From Scalesia atractyloides (Eukaryota; Streptophyta; Magnoliopsida; Asterales; Asteraceae), in assembly GCA_947069175.1 (NCBI GenBank), contig CAMTDV010000012.1, positions 36,054,341 to 36,118,340 of the forward strand: 64,000 bases of DNA, in the 5' to 3' direction. The position numbers and the translations under genes were made by a program. The stretch's first letter is position 1; every line of letters begins with the position of its first letter. Below, in pieces: positions 24,201-34,044 of the stretch. Under the pieces are notes generated by a model. It did not search any database. It saw only the letters and a program-made list of their open reading frames with translations, and was not told the origin of the DNA.

Positions 24201-24850
24201 GGAAGAATGTTAACTTTGTAGTCTTAGCTGGAACTGATAAAATCGAGACTTTTGAAAATTTGTCAAATACTGATTTTGTAAATCAAGTCAAGATTTTAAA
24301 ACGTAACAGTCAAAACAATTACACTCAACACACAAATGGTTGTGAAGATGGACCAAGTACCTCTAGGCCTACAATTTCAACATCGAGTCATCAAATGGCA
24401 TCTCCTTAATTTGTTGAAAGGAGAACATGTTTTAAGTGTAGGGAGTTTGGCACATAATCAAAAATTGTACCAACTCAGCAAAACCCAAGTTTTTGAAAAT
24501 GCCTCTCCTGAAAAGAATTGCCAACGTCGATCTGTGTCACCTAAACAAGACAAACGTATTGTTAAGGAACAAGAAGAAAAACAAAAACGTAAACAAGTTA
24601 AAATAATTGAAAAGACATTAAAACATGATATTGTAGAGAAGAAACCAAGTTCATCAAGTTCATTAAAACCAGAAGTGTCTAAACCTGTAAATAATAGTCA
24701 ATCTAGTAAACATCAACAATCTTGGAAACCTAAAACCGGTAATGTTTCAGGGGGAGGCACAAAGTTTCCAAATCATCAAGAAATAGAAATAACATTTCTT
24801 TATGATAAGGGTCGACTCAAGACCACTAAGGCTTGGGTCCCCATCTCAAA
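21205..24850 (+). pseudogene. copia-1 gag
   Basis: The likely start is ATG at 21205 (MGTNPWDWGCGSS), with a frame change before 21283. The copia Gag (UBN2-type) core follows: RPPKLNHMNDYPSWKSHFHTY, LWTCFTTPYKESLEE, DLEKKAFAILTQAL, stop at 21655, then YCTTTKNLWDTLEARGEGN. A zinc knuckle at 22610-22649 starts CFNCGEK, but two single-base deletions shift its frame and the last Cys codon is Tyr (TAT, 22647-22649). Further downstream is a long hydrophilic, Ser/Asn/Lys-rich region with coiled-coil-like Lys/Glu stretches (about 22920-23110). Gag would build the particle; more than five breaks make this copy inactive. Confidence 0.85.
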
Positions 24851-25471
24851 CTAATCGGGTAATGCAATGCGCAGGGTGTTCCAGGAGGAACTATGAATAG
24901 TCATTGGATTGTTGACAGTGGAGCATCACGGCACATGACAGGCGACTTAAGGCTCCTTTATGATGTGAAAAGCATTAGGGGAGGCTATGTTGCTTTTGTT
25001 GGAGATAAAGGCGGTTACATCACTGGAGAAGGAATGGTTTCCAATGGTGTTGTTAGTTTTGACAAGATTAATTATGTTTGTCAAACTGATCACAATCTTC
25101 TGAGTGTTTCTCAAATCTGCGACAAGAAGTTCACGGTTCATTTTGATGATGCCGGTTGTTATGTGCTAAAACCTGGTTTCAAGATTCCCAAAGAATGGAT
25201 TCTCTTGTAAGCTCCAAGAATAAATGACTTGTATATTCTTGACATGAGCCAAGCTATTACTACGTCTGCACAAGTTACATGTTTTGTCTCAAAAGACACT
25301 GAAAAGGAGTCAATCTCTTGGCATAGACGAATGGGACACATTCACTTGAGGAAAATGAACTATTTGGTGAAACATAATCTTGTGAATGGTGTACCAATCA
25401 AGAAGTTTCATTTACAAGACGTATGTATATCGTGCCAAAAGGGAAACAAGCAAAGAAGTCTCATCCTGTGA
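24851..25471 (+). pseudogene. copia-1 protease and pre-integrase region
   Basis: Open from 24893 to 25210 with the aspartyl protease motif WIVDSGASRHMTGD, catalytic DSG intact, near 24905. After a stop at 25208 the gag-pre-integrase zinc-binding block is readable: SWHRRMGHIHLRKMNYL (HxxxH near 25317-25340) and CISCQKGNKQ (about 25428-25450). This order, protease then integrase upstream of RT, defines Ty1/copia. Apart from the single stop this is among the better preserved parts of copia-1. Confidence 0.88.
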
Positions 25472-26312
25472 AGAAAATTAACACTGTTAATATGCCTCTG
25501 GAACGTCTTCATATGGACCTTTTTGGACCTATGAAACACAAGACTACCTTTGGTGATGCATATTGTTTAGTTGTTACTGATGACTATTCAAGATTCTCAT
25601 GGGTGAATGTTATGGCACACAAGAGTGAAGTTCCTGAAATCCTTAAGAATCTCCTCACACCACTTGAAAATTTGTATAATATGAAGATAAGGAGAATCAG
25701 AAGTGACAATAGCACCGAATTCAAGAACCATGTTATGGATGAGTTCTATTCTTCTAAGGGCATTTTACATGAATACAATTCTCGTTATACTCCACAACGA
25801 AATGGTGTCGCTGAGAGGAAAAATAGAACTCTTATCGAGATTGCAAGAACTATATTAGTAGAGTCAGAACTTCATATTCAGTTTTGGGGGGAGGCTGTGA
25901 CTACTGCGTGTTATACAATGAATAGAGATCTTATAGTGAAAAGGCATGGGAAAACATGCTTTGAATTGTTACATAAAAGGAAACCGGATGTGTCTTCTTA
26001 GAACCTTTTGGAGGTCCATGCACTATGATTGATCCACATGGTAAATTCGGTCCAAAGGCTATCAAAGGTTTCTTTCTTGGATATGCTACTCCAAATTTCA
26101 GAGTGTGGAATTTGACAATGAAAAAGCTTGAGGAATGGGGTGAAGTTAAGGTTCAAAGATACACTGAATCAGTAAGAGCTCCGGGTGCTCCTTGGATGTT
26201 TGACTACGATGGACAGTTTGACTCCTTCAATCTGCCAACTTTTGATGATGCGTCTGCAGCAGCTCAAATGTTACTTGAAAGTGATACTGTAGTTGATTCG
26301 TCTTTAGTATGA
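25423..26312 (+). pseudogene. copia-1 integrase
   Basis: The 192-codon open stretch 25423-26001 holds the DD35E core: D in HMDLFGPMKH, D in RIRSDNSTEF, E in NGVAERKNRTL. The usual Gly after SDN is Ser. A frame break near 26001 separates the C-terminal region (26025-26312), with FGPKAIKGFFLGY, a typical copia integrase C-terminal block. All catalytic acids are present, but the polyprotein is interrupted on both sides. Confidence 0.88.
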
Positions 26313-26739
26313 CAAATTATTGTTAACCCTCAAGTGTCTACTTCGATTAATAATATTGTTCAGAATGGGATTTTGAAGATGCTGCTGATTATAATGTTTC
26401 GTCAGAAGATGATGAGTTCCATGATGCAAATGAAGCTACTTCTGCTCATGTTCCTGGTACTTCTGACATGACTTCAAATGCGCAAAATCAAGGTACAACA
26501 GAAGGTCATGTATCTTCATATTCGTCAATTCCAGCCATAGACTTAGCCGTTGATCTGAATATCAACAATTTGGGTATAAATTCTCAAGCTTTTGATGTTC
26601 CTGAAACTCGAATCATGATACTCATCCTTAGCTGAATATTATAGGAGATGTCCAGAGTGGAGTGCAGACATGTAATCAGCTAAGGAACAACCAGAATGCT
26701 GGTTTGTATACAACAATTAGAGAATCTGGGGTCTTTTGC

Positions 26740-27668
26740 CTACTATGTTTACCAAGTTAACCGAAATCTTGGAAGGAGGCAGTGAAAGAAGACTCATGGG
26801 TTGAGGCAATGCAAGAGGACCTTCAGCATTTTCAGAAGTTAGGCGTATAGGAATTGGTTGACAGGCCCGACAACTACAAGAAGATTGGTAGTAGATGGGT
26901 TTACATGTGCAAGAAGGATGACCAAGGAGTTGTTGTGAGAAACAAGGCAAGATTTGTTGTCTAGGGCTTTAATTAGGTAGAAGGCATTAATTATAATGAG
27001 GTTTACAAGAAGTTTACAGTTTATCAAATGGATGTGAAAAGTGCATTTCTTCACGGTGTGGTTGAAGAAGAAGCATATGTTGAGCAACCGCCTGGTTTTG
27101 AAGATCCAATTCATCCTGACAAGGTGTGGCTTTTTAATAAGGCATTATATGGTCTTCATCAAGCTCCACGGGCTGGTATGAAACATTGTCTTCCTATCTA
27201 CTCAAGAATGGTTTTCTACGTGGGTTGATCGACTATACCCTCTTCATCAAAGAAAAGAATGAGGATTTGTTGTTGGTACAAGTGTATGTTGATGATATTA
27301 TTTTTGGGTCTACAAATGATCTAATGTGCAAAGAATTCGAGCGGGTGATGCAAGAGAAGTTCGAGATGAGCGCCATGGGAGAAATGACTTTCTTTTTAGG
27401 TTTGCAGGTTCATCAATCTAAGGAAGGGATCTTCATTCATCAAACCAAGTATGTTGGGGATATTCTCAAACAGTTTCAAATGGAAGACTCGAAGTCTTTG
27501 GGAACTCCATTAACTCAAAATCATGGGATTACTCCTGATGGAATGGGTGAACATGTGGAACCGCCTCTTTATCGTGCTATGATTGGATCTCTTATGTATC
27601 TTACTGCTTCAAGACCCGATACAATGTATCCAACATGTCTTCTAGCTCGCTACCGGTCAAGTCCATAA
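26740..27668 (+). pseudogene. copia-1 reverse transcriptase
   Basis: Blocks in order: SWVEAMQEDLQHF (about 26789), KKIGSRWVYMCKKDDQGVVVRNKARF (about 26880), FTVYQMDVKSAFLHGVVEEEAYVEQPPGFEDP (27015-27110), KALYGLHQAPR, then after a frameshift near 27190 VQVYVDDIIFGSTND with YVDD intact (about 27280), FFLGLQVHQSKEGIFIHQTKYV and LYRAMIGSLMYLTASRPDTMY. Between NEVY and KKFTVYQMD (about 27000-27010) around 16 residues usual in the family are missing in frame. Three Gln/Trp codons have become TAG (26850, 26962, 26976 area). Inactive. Confidence 0.88.
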
Positions 27669-28232
27669 GTTTCTCATTTGATGGCTGTGAAAAGAATATT
27701 TCCTTATTTGAAGGGTCGCCCGGACAGTGATCTCTCGTACCATAAGGATGATAGTTTTGATTTGACAGCATTTAGTGATTCTGATCATGGTCGCTGCAAG
27801 ACCGATTCAAAGTCAACATCAGCAGGATGTTAGTTCTTGGGAAATCGCCTAGTCACGTGGCAGTGTAAAAAGCAGACTTGTGTAGCTACTTCAACATGTG
27901 AGGCTGAGTATATTCCGGCTTCTAGTTGCTCCTCTCAGGTCTTATGGATCCAACAGCAAATGCGCATCTACGATTTTTTAATTTCTAACTACTCCTATTT
28001 ATGTTGATTATGAAGTTGCTTTATAGATCACTCGTAATCTTGTACAACACTCAAAAACCAAACACAATGAGATTAAGTATCATTACATACGAGATTACTA
28101 TGAAAAGAAACTTATCAATGTTATTAAAATCCACACCGATCACCAACGTGCCAACCTATTTACAAAAGCTTTTGATAAATCATGTTTTGATTATCTTCTT
28201 CTGGTCAATGGCATCAAGGTGAAACCCGAGTA
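27669..28232 (+). pseudogene. copia-1 RNase H and pol C-terminus
   Basis: Readable pieces are AVKRIFPYLKGRPDSDLSYH, FSDSDHGRCKTDSKSTSAGC, TSTCEAEYIPASSCSSQVLWIQQQ (27890-27960), then, out of frame, the HNEIKYHYIRD-like tail and the final GIKVKPE before the stop near 28232. The copia RNase H acids (D in SDSDH, E in CEAEY) are kept. The reading frame breaks near 27660, 27830 and 27980. Confidence 0.82.
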
Positions 28233-28320
28233 AATCATCCTTGACTAATCTTTTTGTAAGTATTTTCTTCAAAACTAAAAATACAAAAAGTTTTTCCATT
28301 TTTTTTACTTTTTACATTTT

Positions 28321-28331
28321 AGGGGGAGAAA
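28321..28331 (+). other. Internal polypurine-like tract 1, copia-1
   Basis: AGGGGGAGAAA in the context TTTTAGGGGGAGAAAATTTC, about 90 bp after the pol stop. It resembles the terminal tract AAGGGGGAG before the 3' LTR (32769-32777), but no LTR follows. Confidence 0.7.
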
Positions 28332-28429
28332 ATTTCAAGAAAATAAAAAAGCATAAGAAAATGAAAAAAAGTACAAAAATATGTCTTTTTTTAGTTATAT
28401 ATTTATTTATTTATTTACTTTCTGCATTT

Positions 28430-28442
28430 AAGGGGGAGAAAA
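28430..28442 (+). other. Internal polypurine-like tract 2, copia-1
   Basis: AAGGGGGAGAAAA in the same flanking context as tract 1, about 110 bp downstream. The repeated surroundings (tract, AATTT, A-rich run) suggest a local duplication. Confidence 0.7.
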
Positions 28443-29689
28443 TTTAGAAAAATACAAAAACAATAGAAAACCCAAAAATAAAAAATGATTTTCTTGGAAA
28501 GATAAGAGAAGATGATGATACACCGGTGATCTACAAATACGGTCAAACACACATAACGAAAATTAATAAGTAGCTCTACTAATGATGTATCAGTAAGCTC
28601 ACAATTAGATTAAAATGTGCAGTTTGATATAAACATAACGGACTGAAAGCCAGGTGGGAACCATTCATTGGCATATGGTCTTGGTACCAAAATTTCGTCT
28701 GATAGTATTCCGAGGTTCTTAGATATGTGGTCTTTATGCTTATCATCTGGGTATCATGGTTGAATCTTTTACCGAAAAATAACGGGGACGCAAGTCTAGA
28801 ACTTCCATGATACCATACATACGTGTAAATACTGCATACGACCATCAATAAGTGATAAAAATAGCACATTCACCCGATAAATAAGTGATAATATATCATA
28901 GCTCTATGCGGGAGTTAAGTTCGTCTCTTTGTCGGTACGATGATACTAACCTGTTCACGGACTTACTCATGTGCCCTGCATGCATCTGAAAATCAAGTTC
29001 CTCATCAATAAGTGATTTAATCACATAGGGCTTGTTTTCATGAAAAATAAGTGAGTATCTCACAATCTATACATCAAAACAGATGATAAACAATATACTC
29101 ATCGGTAAGATTTTCTCTCGCGCATGTCCTGATACGGGAATGTGTTGTGAAGTGGTTGAACACTGGCTGGTATGTATAATTCATACATTAATCATATCTC
29201 CTAATCATGATTATATCTGATAAGCTGAGTTTATGTGGACAACAATACCAATAATTGTGGTAGAATATTTATTTAAGTTTAAATTTTAACAAAAATCGCT
29301 TTTGGCAAGATTAAAGGCTGGTATGATTCTCTTACCTTGAAACTCATAAAAAGATTGCTAGTTAATGTACAGTTTGTTCTTATCTAGTTAGTATTTGATT
29401 TAGTTTACTCTGTTTTAAATTATTTTTGATTATCTTTGATTAGCCAAAGCTGAAGCTCGAATGTTTTCTACCACGCCCTAAAATTAATTGGTTTGCTATC
29501 ATAACTTCATAAAGTACATTTTTGCAACGGGGTAAACTCATAACAAAGCAAGAGCAAAATCTGTTTAATGTGAAAAGTTTCTAACTTGTGATCTATGTGG
29601 ATATATGCGAAGATCAAGACAGGTCAACGGAAAACCTAAGGTCCACAAAGAATCGATGTTTCAGTCAAAAAAAACCTGGATTCGCACGA
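28443..29689. other. copia-1 pol/env-like spacer, no gene seen
   Basis: About 1.2 kb of non-coding sequence between the internal polypurine-like tracts and the first spacer array. Short open frames here have no recognisable domain. Spacers of this size between pol and an extra ORF are usual in SIRE-type elements. Confidence 0.5.
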
Positions 29690-29880
29690 ATCAGTAGTTG
29701 CTTATACGAATCAGAGTTTCCTCGTGCGAATGATAGCTCTTCATGTGAATAAGTCTATGATTCCTCATCCGAATGGTTGTTCTTCGAGCGAATGAGTCAC
29801 TTGTTCTTTGTAAAAGACATTTCTTCGTGCGGCTGGCAGTTCTTTGTGTGGATTAGGGTTCTTCGTGCGAGGAAAGGTAT
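29680..29880. repeat. TTCGTGCGAA-like array A in copia-1 spacer
   Basis: About nine diverged copies (for example ATTCGCACGAATC, CTCGTGCGAATG, CTTCGAGCGAATG, CTTCGTGCGAGG) at about 20-24 bp spacing. Same motif family as the LTR and leader arrays. Confidence 0.8.
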
Positions 29881-30189
29881 GAAATACAAAAGGTTGAATA
29901 GTTCTTCAATGTAACTTTACATTCACCTTTTCACTTCATTCTTTCACTATTCATCATCTTCCTCACTAAGAAGAAATCAACTGTCCAACCTTTCTCTTCT
30001 TTTAGTTGATCTATTTGTGATATCTTTGAGGTATGTTTGACAATGTTGGTATACCTTGAAGACGAACAGATTGAACATTAACTGACTGTTTGTCACTGAC
30101 TGACATGAACAACAAACTTCAAGCGAAGAACCTGTGTTGATGAAAAACAAGTTCTTCATGAATAATATACGCTTGAAGTTGTTAGTGCA

Positions 30190-30390
30190 AACGAGTCGAC
30201 TCTTTTTTGTACGAGTGAATTATCCCTCGTACGAGTAACTTGTTGTTCGTACGAGCTAGTTAATCGTATAAGCCAATTGCTTGTTTGAGTGAGTCAGTTG
30301 TTCCTACAAGTCAGTTGTTGTTCGTGCGAGTCAGTTTTTCTTTGTACGAGTAAATTGTTATTCGTATGAGTCGGTAGTTCTTCATGAAGG
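30190..30390. repeat. TTCGTACGAG-like array B in copia-1 spacer
   Basis: About ten copies, most at 20-bp spacing, of TCGTACGAGT followed by an AGTTGTT-type linker, closely resembling the LTR array. It ends about 100 bp before the env-like ATG. Confidence 0.85.
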
Positions 30391-30470
30391 GGCTGCATAC
30401 TTACAGAAAGTTCATGGTGAACACTTTTGAGTATAATCCCTAGTGTATTTATGTTTCTTCTAATTCAGGT

Positions 30471-30487
30471 TATCTTTTGTGTACAGG
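30471..30487 (+). promoter_or_regulatory. Candidate 3' splice acceptor before the env-like ATG
   Basis: TTATCTTTTGTGTACAG: a U-rich tract ending in ACAG with GATGG immediately after it, so the env-like ATG (30489-30491) would be the first AUG of the downstream exon. The donor is not identified. Splicing is inference. Confidence 0.4.
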
Positions 30488-30488
30488 A

Positions 30489-32430
30489 TGGCACCAAAAG
30501 AACAGAGAAGAAAGCCCGCAACAAAGAAAACTGACAAGTGAGAAGTTATGTCAGAGCCGAGACACAACATGGCTGCCTACTTAGATTCGGAAGATAAATT
30601 TGCTAACTACAATGGTATAATGAAGTTTTTGTGCGACTCAAGGATACATTATGCAATCACGCATAAAACGACAGTATACAAGTCGTTGATCAAGGAATTT
30701 GGGATTAAGCTAAAGTTGTTGAAGTGAATGGACAGGAACTTATCCACGGAAGAGTAAATGGCTTAGACGTAGATATTTTGTTGAAGTCATAAACTCAGCA
30801 TTACAACTTGGCGATGACCCTGAAGCTCCATACTCAGTTTCGTTGAAGTGTGAACGTGGATGTTTGCTTCGAATGAGATGTGTCGGAGATATTCTTGTAG
30901 GATAACTAAACAAATCATGGTTGCCACTCTGATACAAGTTCTTTCTACATGTTTTAATTCAGTGTTTAAGCAACAGACAAAGTGGTTATGTCATGGCAAA
31001 TAACGACTTATTTGGGATGATGGTAGCTTTGACATGAACAAACCGTTTAGTGTTTCAAAGTATATTTTTTCTAACATGAAGGAAAACCTGAAAAGAACCG
31101 GATTTGGTGGAAACAAGTTTCAGATGTATCCTCTTTTCTCCAGATGATCTTGAAAGTAAACATCCGAATCTTCCAAAGAACGACAACGACGTTCTAAAAA
31201 TTGATGTTATGATGGAACATTTGTGGAAGATATTTTGAGGTGTAGCAGCAAAAAGTTACTAGGAAAACACACCCCCTCGTAAGTTGTTCAGTTTTCTGGC
31301 TAATGATGAATATGTTGCACCAGAAAACGATAAGTGGCGCCATGATGATAGTCAGTCAGATAATGAAGAACCAAATTTGAAGAAGATGATCAAAGAAAAG
31401 TTTGGTCGTCAAAAGGGAAAGGATAAAGGTGATGATGATGACAGTGATAATGATAGTAATGATGACAGTGATGGTGGTGATGGTGGTGCGAATGGTGTAG
31501 GTACTACAGGTGGTGATAAGGGTAAACAACCGGATAAAGAATCGGATTCTGATGACAATCCGCTTAAACCTGGGTATGAACGCTATGTTGATGAGCATGG
31601 GGTTAGGCAGATTAGAAAGATTCCAACAGATCCAGATGCTACTATGTTCCATCCGATGTTGAGACTGAACGAGCTCGCAAAAAGAAAATCGTGGTTCGTA
31701 GAAAGAAAAAGAGCAAAAAGTCTATGGGAACCTCTTCAGCTCAACCTGAATTCATACAACCTACAACCACACAACAAGAAACCATGCTGGAACCAAGTGC
31801 AGAAGCTTAGTTTGCCTTCACAATGGAGGAGGCGGAAACTTTAATGTCGGAACCCACTACAACCTCTGAACCACAACCTATAGCTACCACAGCAGCTGAA
31901 ACACCTTCAGTTGCGACTACTCCAGTTCAACCACAACCCACTACTTCTTCACTCAACAATCTCAGTCCGCAATTCATTAACAAAGTACAGAATGACATAG
32001 TCGTTTATTCTCTGAAATGGAACATGATGAGAAAGTGGATTTTCTGTTCTCTCAGCTGCAAGCTGCGGCAACTCAAATTAACAGGCACTTAGAGTTTATG
32101 TCTTCAAATCGGAATACAGTTATTAAGCAACAGTTGGAGATAAATTCTTTGAAGAAAACTATCGGAAAGTAGGCTACCGAGATTGCACAGTTAAGAGAGG
32201 AGAATGAGTGGTTGAGGGCTGCGGATGCTGAAAGGGCAGCTCAGCTACAACAGATGCGAGCGGCTGATAACGCTCGTGGGATTGAAATGAATAGGCTAAA
32301 AAACGCGGTACGGCTGTACAACGATCTGCTGAAACATTAACTGCTAAACATGAAGACATGAGAGAATGGTATCATTCTCTTAATACTACACTGGTTAAAG
32401 GCTTTAATAGTATAAATCCTTACTTGTAAT
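30489..32430 (+). pseudogene. copia-1 env-like ORF (extra ORF after pol)
   Basis: Starts MAPKEQRRKPATKKTDK with a stop at codon 18. An N-terminal region (30570-31150, several stops) shares a block with the copia-2 ORF (HYAIT...KEFW-type). Then comes a highly acidic linker (31284-31560: runs of D, S, N and G), a conserved PGYERYVDEHGVRQIRKIP segment, a Pro/Thr-rich stretch (31835-31955, EPQPIATTAAETP) and a heptad-rich region (about 32000-32330, LREENEWLRAADAERAAQL) that should form a coiled coil. I see no signal peptide or clear membrane segment. SIRE-type elements carry such ORFs; they are called env-like by position, and the function is unproven. The copy is broken in many places. Confidence 0.7.
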
Positions 32431-32767
32431 GAGCAGAAAGCAGGTGAACATTCTATGGAATGAAAGATGCAAAGCATAGGAGATCCAACGTAAGCGTGAT
32501 CACGATAGTGAAGAGCCTGGTAATCCTGATGCTCCAGCTTCATCCAGTAACCAGAAAGTTCTGCTGCAACTCCAGTGGTAGAGTCTAGTGCACCGCAGAT
32601 CGTGGCCAATCCAGTTGCCTCAGGTGGTACTTAAAAGGAAACAGGAAAGGTTTGATGTCTTGGAGAGTGTTGAGGATATTTTTCTTCAGTCAACATTGGT
32701 TAAAAGTGTTCAGTGAATGTGGGTGCAGCAATCTATTAGAAATGAAGACCGAAGACCAAGCAACAGT

Positions 32768-32779
32768 CAAGGGGGAGTT
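32768..32779 (+). other. copia-1 polypurine tract
   Basis: CAAGGGGGAGTT immediately before the 3' LTR start TGTTGATAC; the expected plus-strand primer. Confidence 0.85.
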
Positions 32780-33599
32780 TGTTGATACACTTTTGTGTCT
32801 GTCGCTTGTTCTTAGTTACGTCAATCATTGTACGGTCTTTGTTTGTTGTGTCTGCAAAGTTTTGGTCGTGTCGACCAAATCAAGATATCCTCCTATCTTG
32901 ATTTAGTACGACATTTAGTTTGTATATGTTGTAAAATAGTTGCATGTGTGCATACTGTTAAGTTTTGTATTTCTGATCTTGCTGTCTGTGCGGTATGTCT
33001 GTTAGCAAGGTTCTCCAAAGCTTATTCGTGCGAGTGAACTGTGATTCATACGAGCAAGTTGCTTGCTCGTACGAGCCATTGCTTGCTAGTACGAGCCATT
33101 GCTTGTTAGTGCGAGTCATTTACATGTTCGTACGAATGACCATTCAAGAAGAACATTTGCTTGCTCGTGCAAGCGAGTTACTTATTCGTACGAGTCATCA
33201 GATTGTTTGTACGACTAACCCTTCCACGAATAACAGTTCTGCATAGCAGCTGATTGTTCGTGAGAATAGTCCACGAAGAACCTGTTCTTCGTGGGCTTTG
33301 TAGTCCTTCATACGACCAGTAACATTCTTCATGATGTTGCTGGATGTTGGGCCTATATATAGACATGCACTTCACAATTCACGTAGGAGAGAGCACAGAG
33401 AGAATAGCTTAAGTCTGTATGAACATTATGTGTCTGTGTTTGTACTAGCTCTCTTCAGTTAATCAAAAGATAGTGAATCTTTGGTTACTTTGTGTTTACT
33501 ATACTTTGCTTTGGTTTGCATATACACTTGGATTCCACATACATGTGTGTGTTAAACAACAAGGAAGTAGGTTATCTTAATCCTCTAAGTGGACCTACA
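32780..33599 (+). mobile_element. copia-1 3' LTR, 820 bp
   Basis: Runs from TGTTGATACAC to ...GGACCTACA. It contains the same TTCGTACGAG-like array (about 33020-33300), TATA (about 33353-33362) and AGAGAGCACAGAGAG leader as the 5' LTR. A short internal duplication (GAGCCATTGCTTG repeated near 33075-33110) distinguishes it. The right flank resumes gypsy-1 LTR sequence. Confidence 0.9.
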
Positions 33600-33709
33600 A
33601 TATCTAGGACACGGTCATATTAACCCCCAATGTTTAAGTTATCACCCATTACAAATTAGAACGGATTATTTGGATTCCCAACACATAGGTCATTGATCCC
33701 ATACCCAAC
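33600..33709 (-). mobile_element. gypsy-1 5' LTR, piece 2
   Basis: ATATCTAGGACACGG...CCCATACCCAAC aligns with about 10785-10895 of the left LTR. It lies between copia-1 and copia-2. About 10 bp of LTR (GAGTCGAGG) that should sit between pieces 1 and 2 is absent. Confidence 0.85.
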
Positions 33710-33994
33710 TGTAGGTCCCGGTAAACCGGTTCTAATCTATATCACACAAACAAGCTTTGAGAAATAAGATGAAGATGGAAAGATAACTTGCATACAAATT
33801 GGAATTTGTCTAATACAAGTGAAAGTGCAATCAAAGAGCCCTCAAACCCTAATACATCATTAACTATATATACTAGAGGGTTAGAGCTCCTAAACATTAA
33901 ACTCTTAGGCCCAAGGCCTTTCCCCAAGCCCATTACAATAAAACAACCCAAATCCTAATAAATACTAATGCATAAACCTATTAATGTCTTTACA
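33710..33994 (-). mobile_element. copia-2 3' LTR, 285 bp
   Basis: On the minus strand it starts TGTAAAGACATTAATAGG and ends GGGACCTACA. It is nearly identical to 45576-45867 (about 94% by eye). A TATA-like TATATATAG box lies at about 33862-33872 on the minus strand. It is unusually short beside the other LTRs here and carries no U3 dyad array. Confidence 0.9.
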
Positions 33995-34007
33995 ATCTCC
34001 CCCTAGG
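33995..34007 (-). other. copia-2 polypurine tract
   Basis: Reads CCTAGGGGGAGAT on the minus strand, directly before the 3' LTR. The same tract follows the right-hand LTR at 45868-45880, which belongs to the partial second copy. Confidence 0.85.
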
Positions 34008-34044
34008 TTTACTTCATTAGAACTGGCCTTACGCTTCAGGATCA

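Larger units (their letters stand above)
19661..33599 (+). mobile_element. copia-1: SIRE/Maximus-like Ty1/copia element, 13.9 kb
   Basis: Order on the plus strand: 5' LTR, tRNA-iMet PBS, leader, gag, protease, integrase, RT, RNase H, internal polypurine-like tracts, spacer, env-like ORF, polypurine tract, 3' LTR. The large size and the extra ORF after pol are characteristic of the SIRE/Maximus lineage. It lies inside the gypsy-1 right LTR (left flank 19660, right flank 33600 resuming at ATATCTAGG). The expected target duplication is missing because the left end is rearranged. All ORFs contain stops or frameshifts, so it is non-autonomous. Confidence 0.85.

Noticed and set aside
30489..32430. 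Calling copia-1 an endogenous retrovirus with a true envelope
   Set aside because: No signal peptide, membrane helix or cleavage site is visible; the ORF is env-like by position only.
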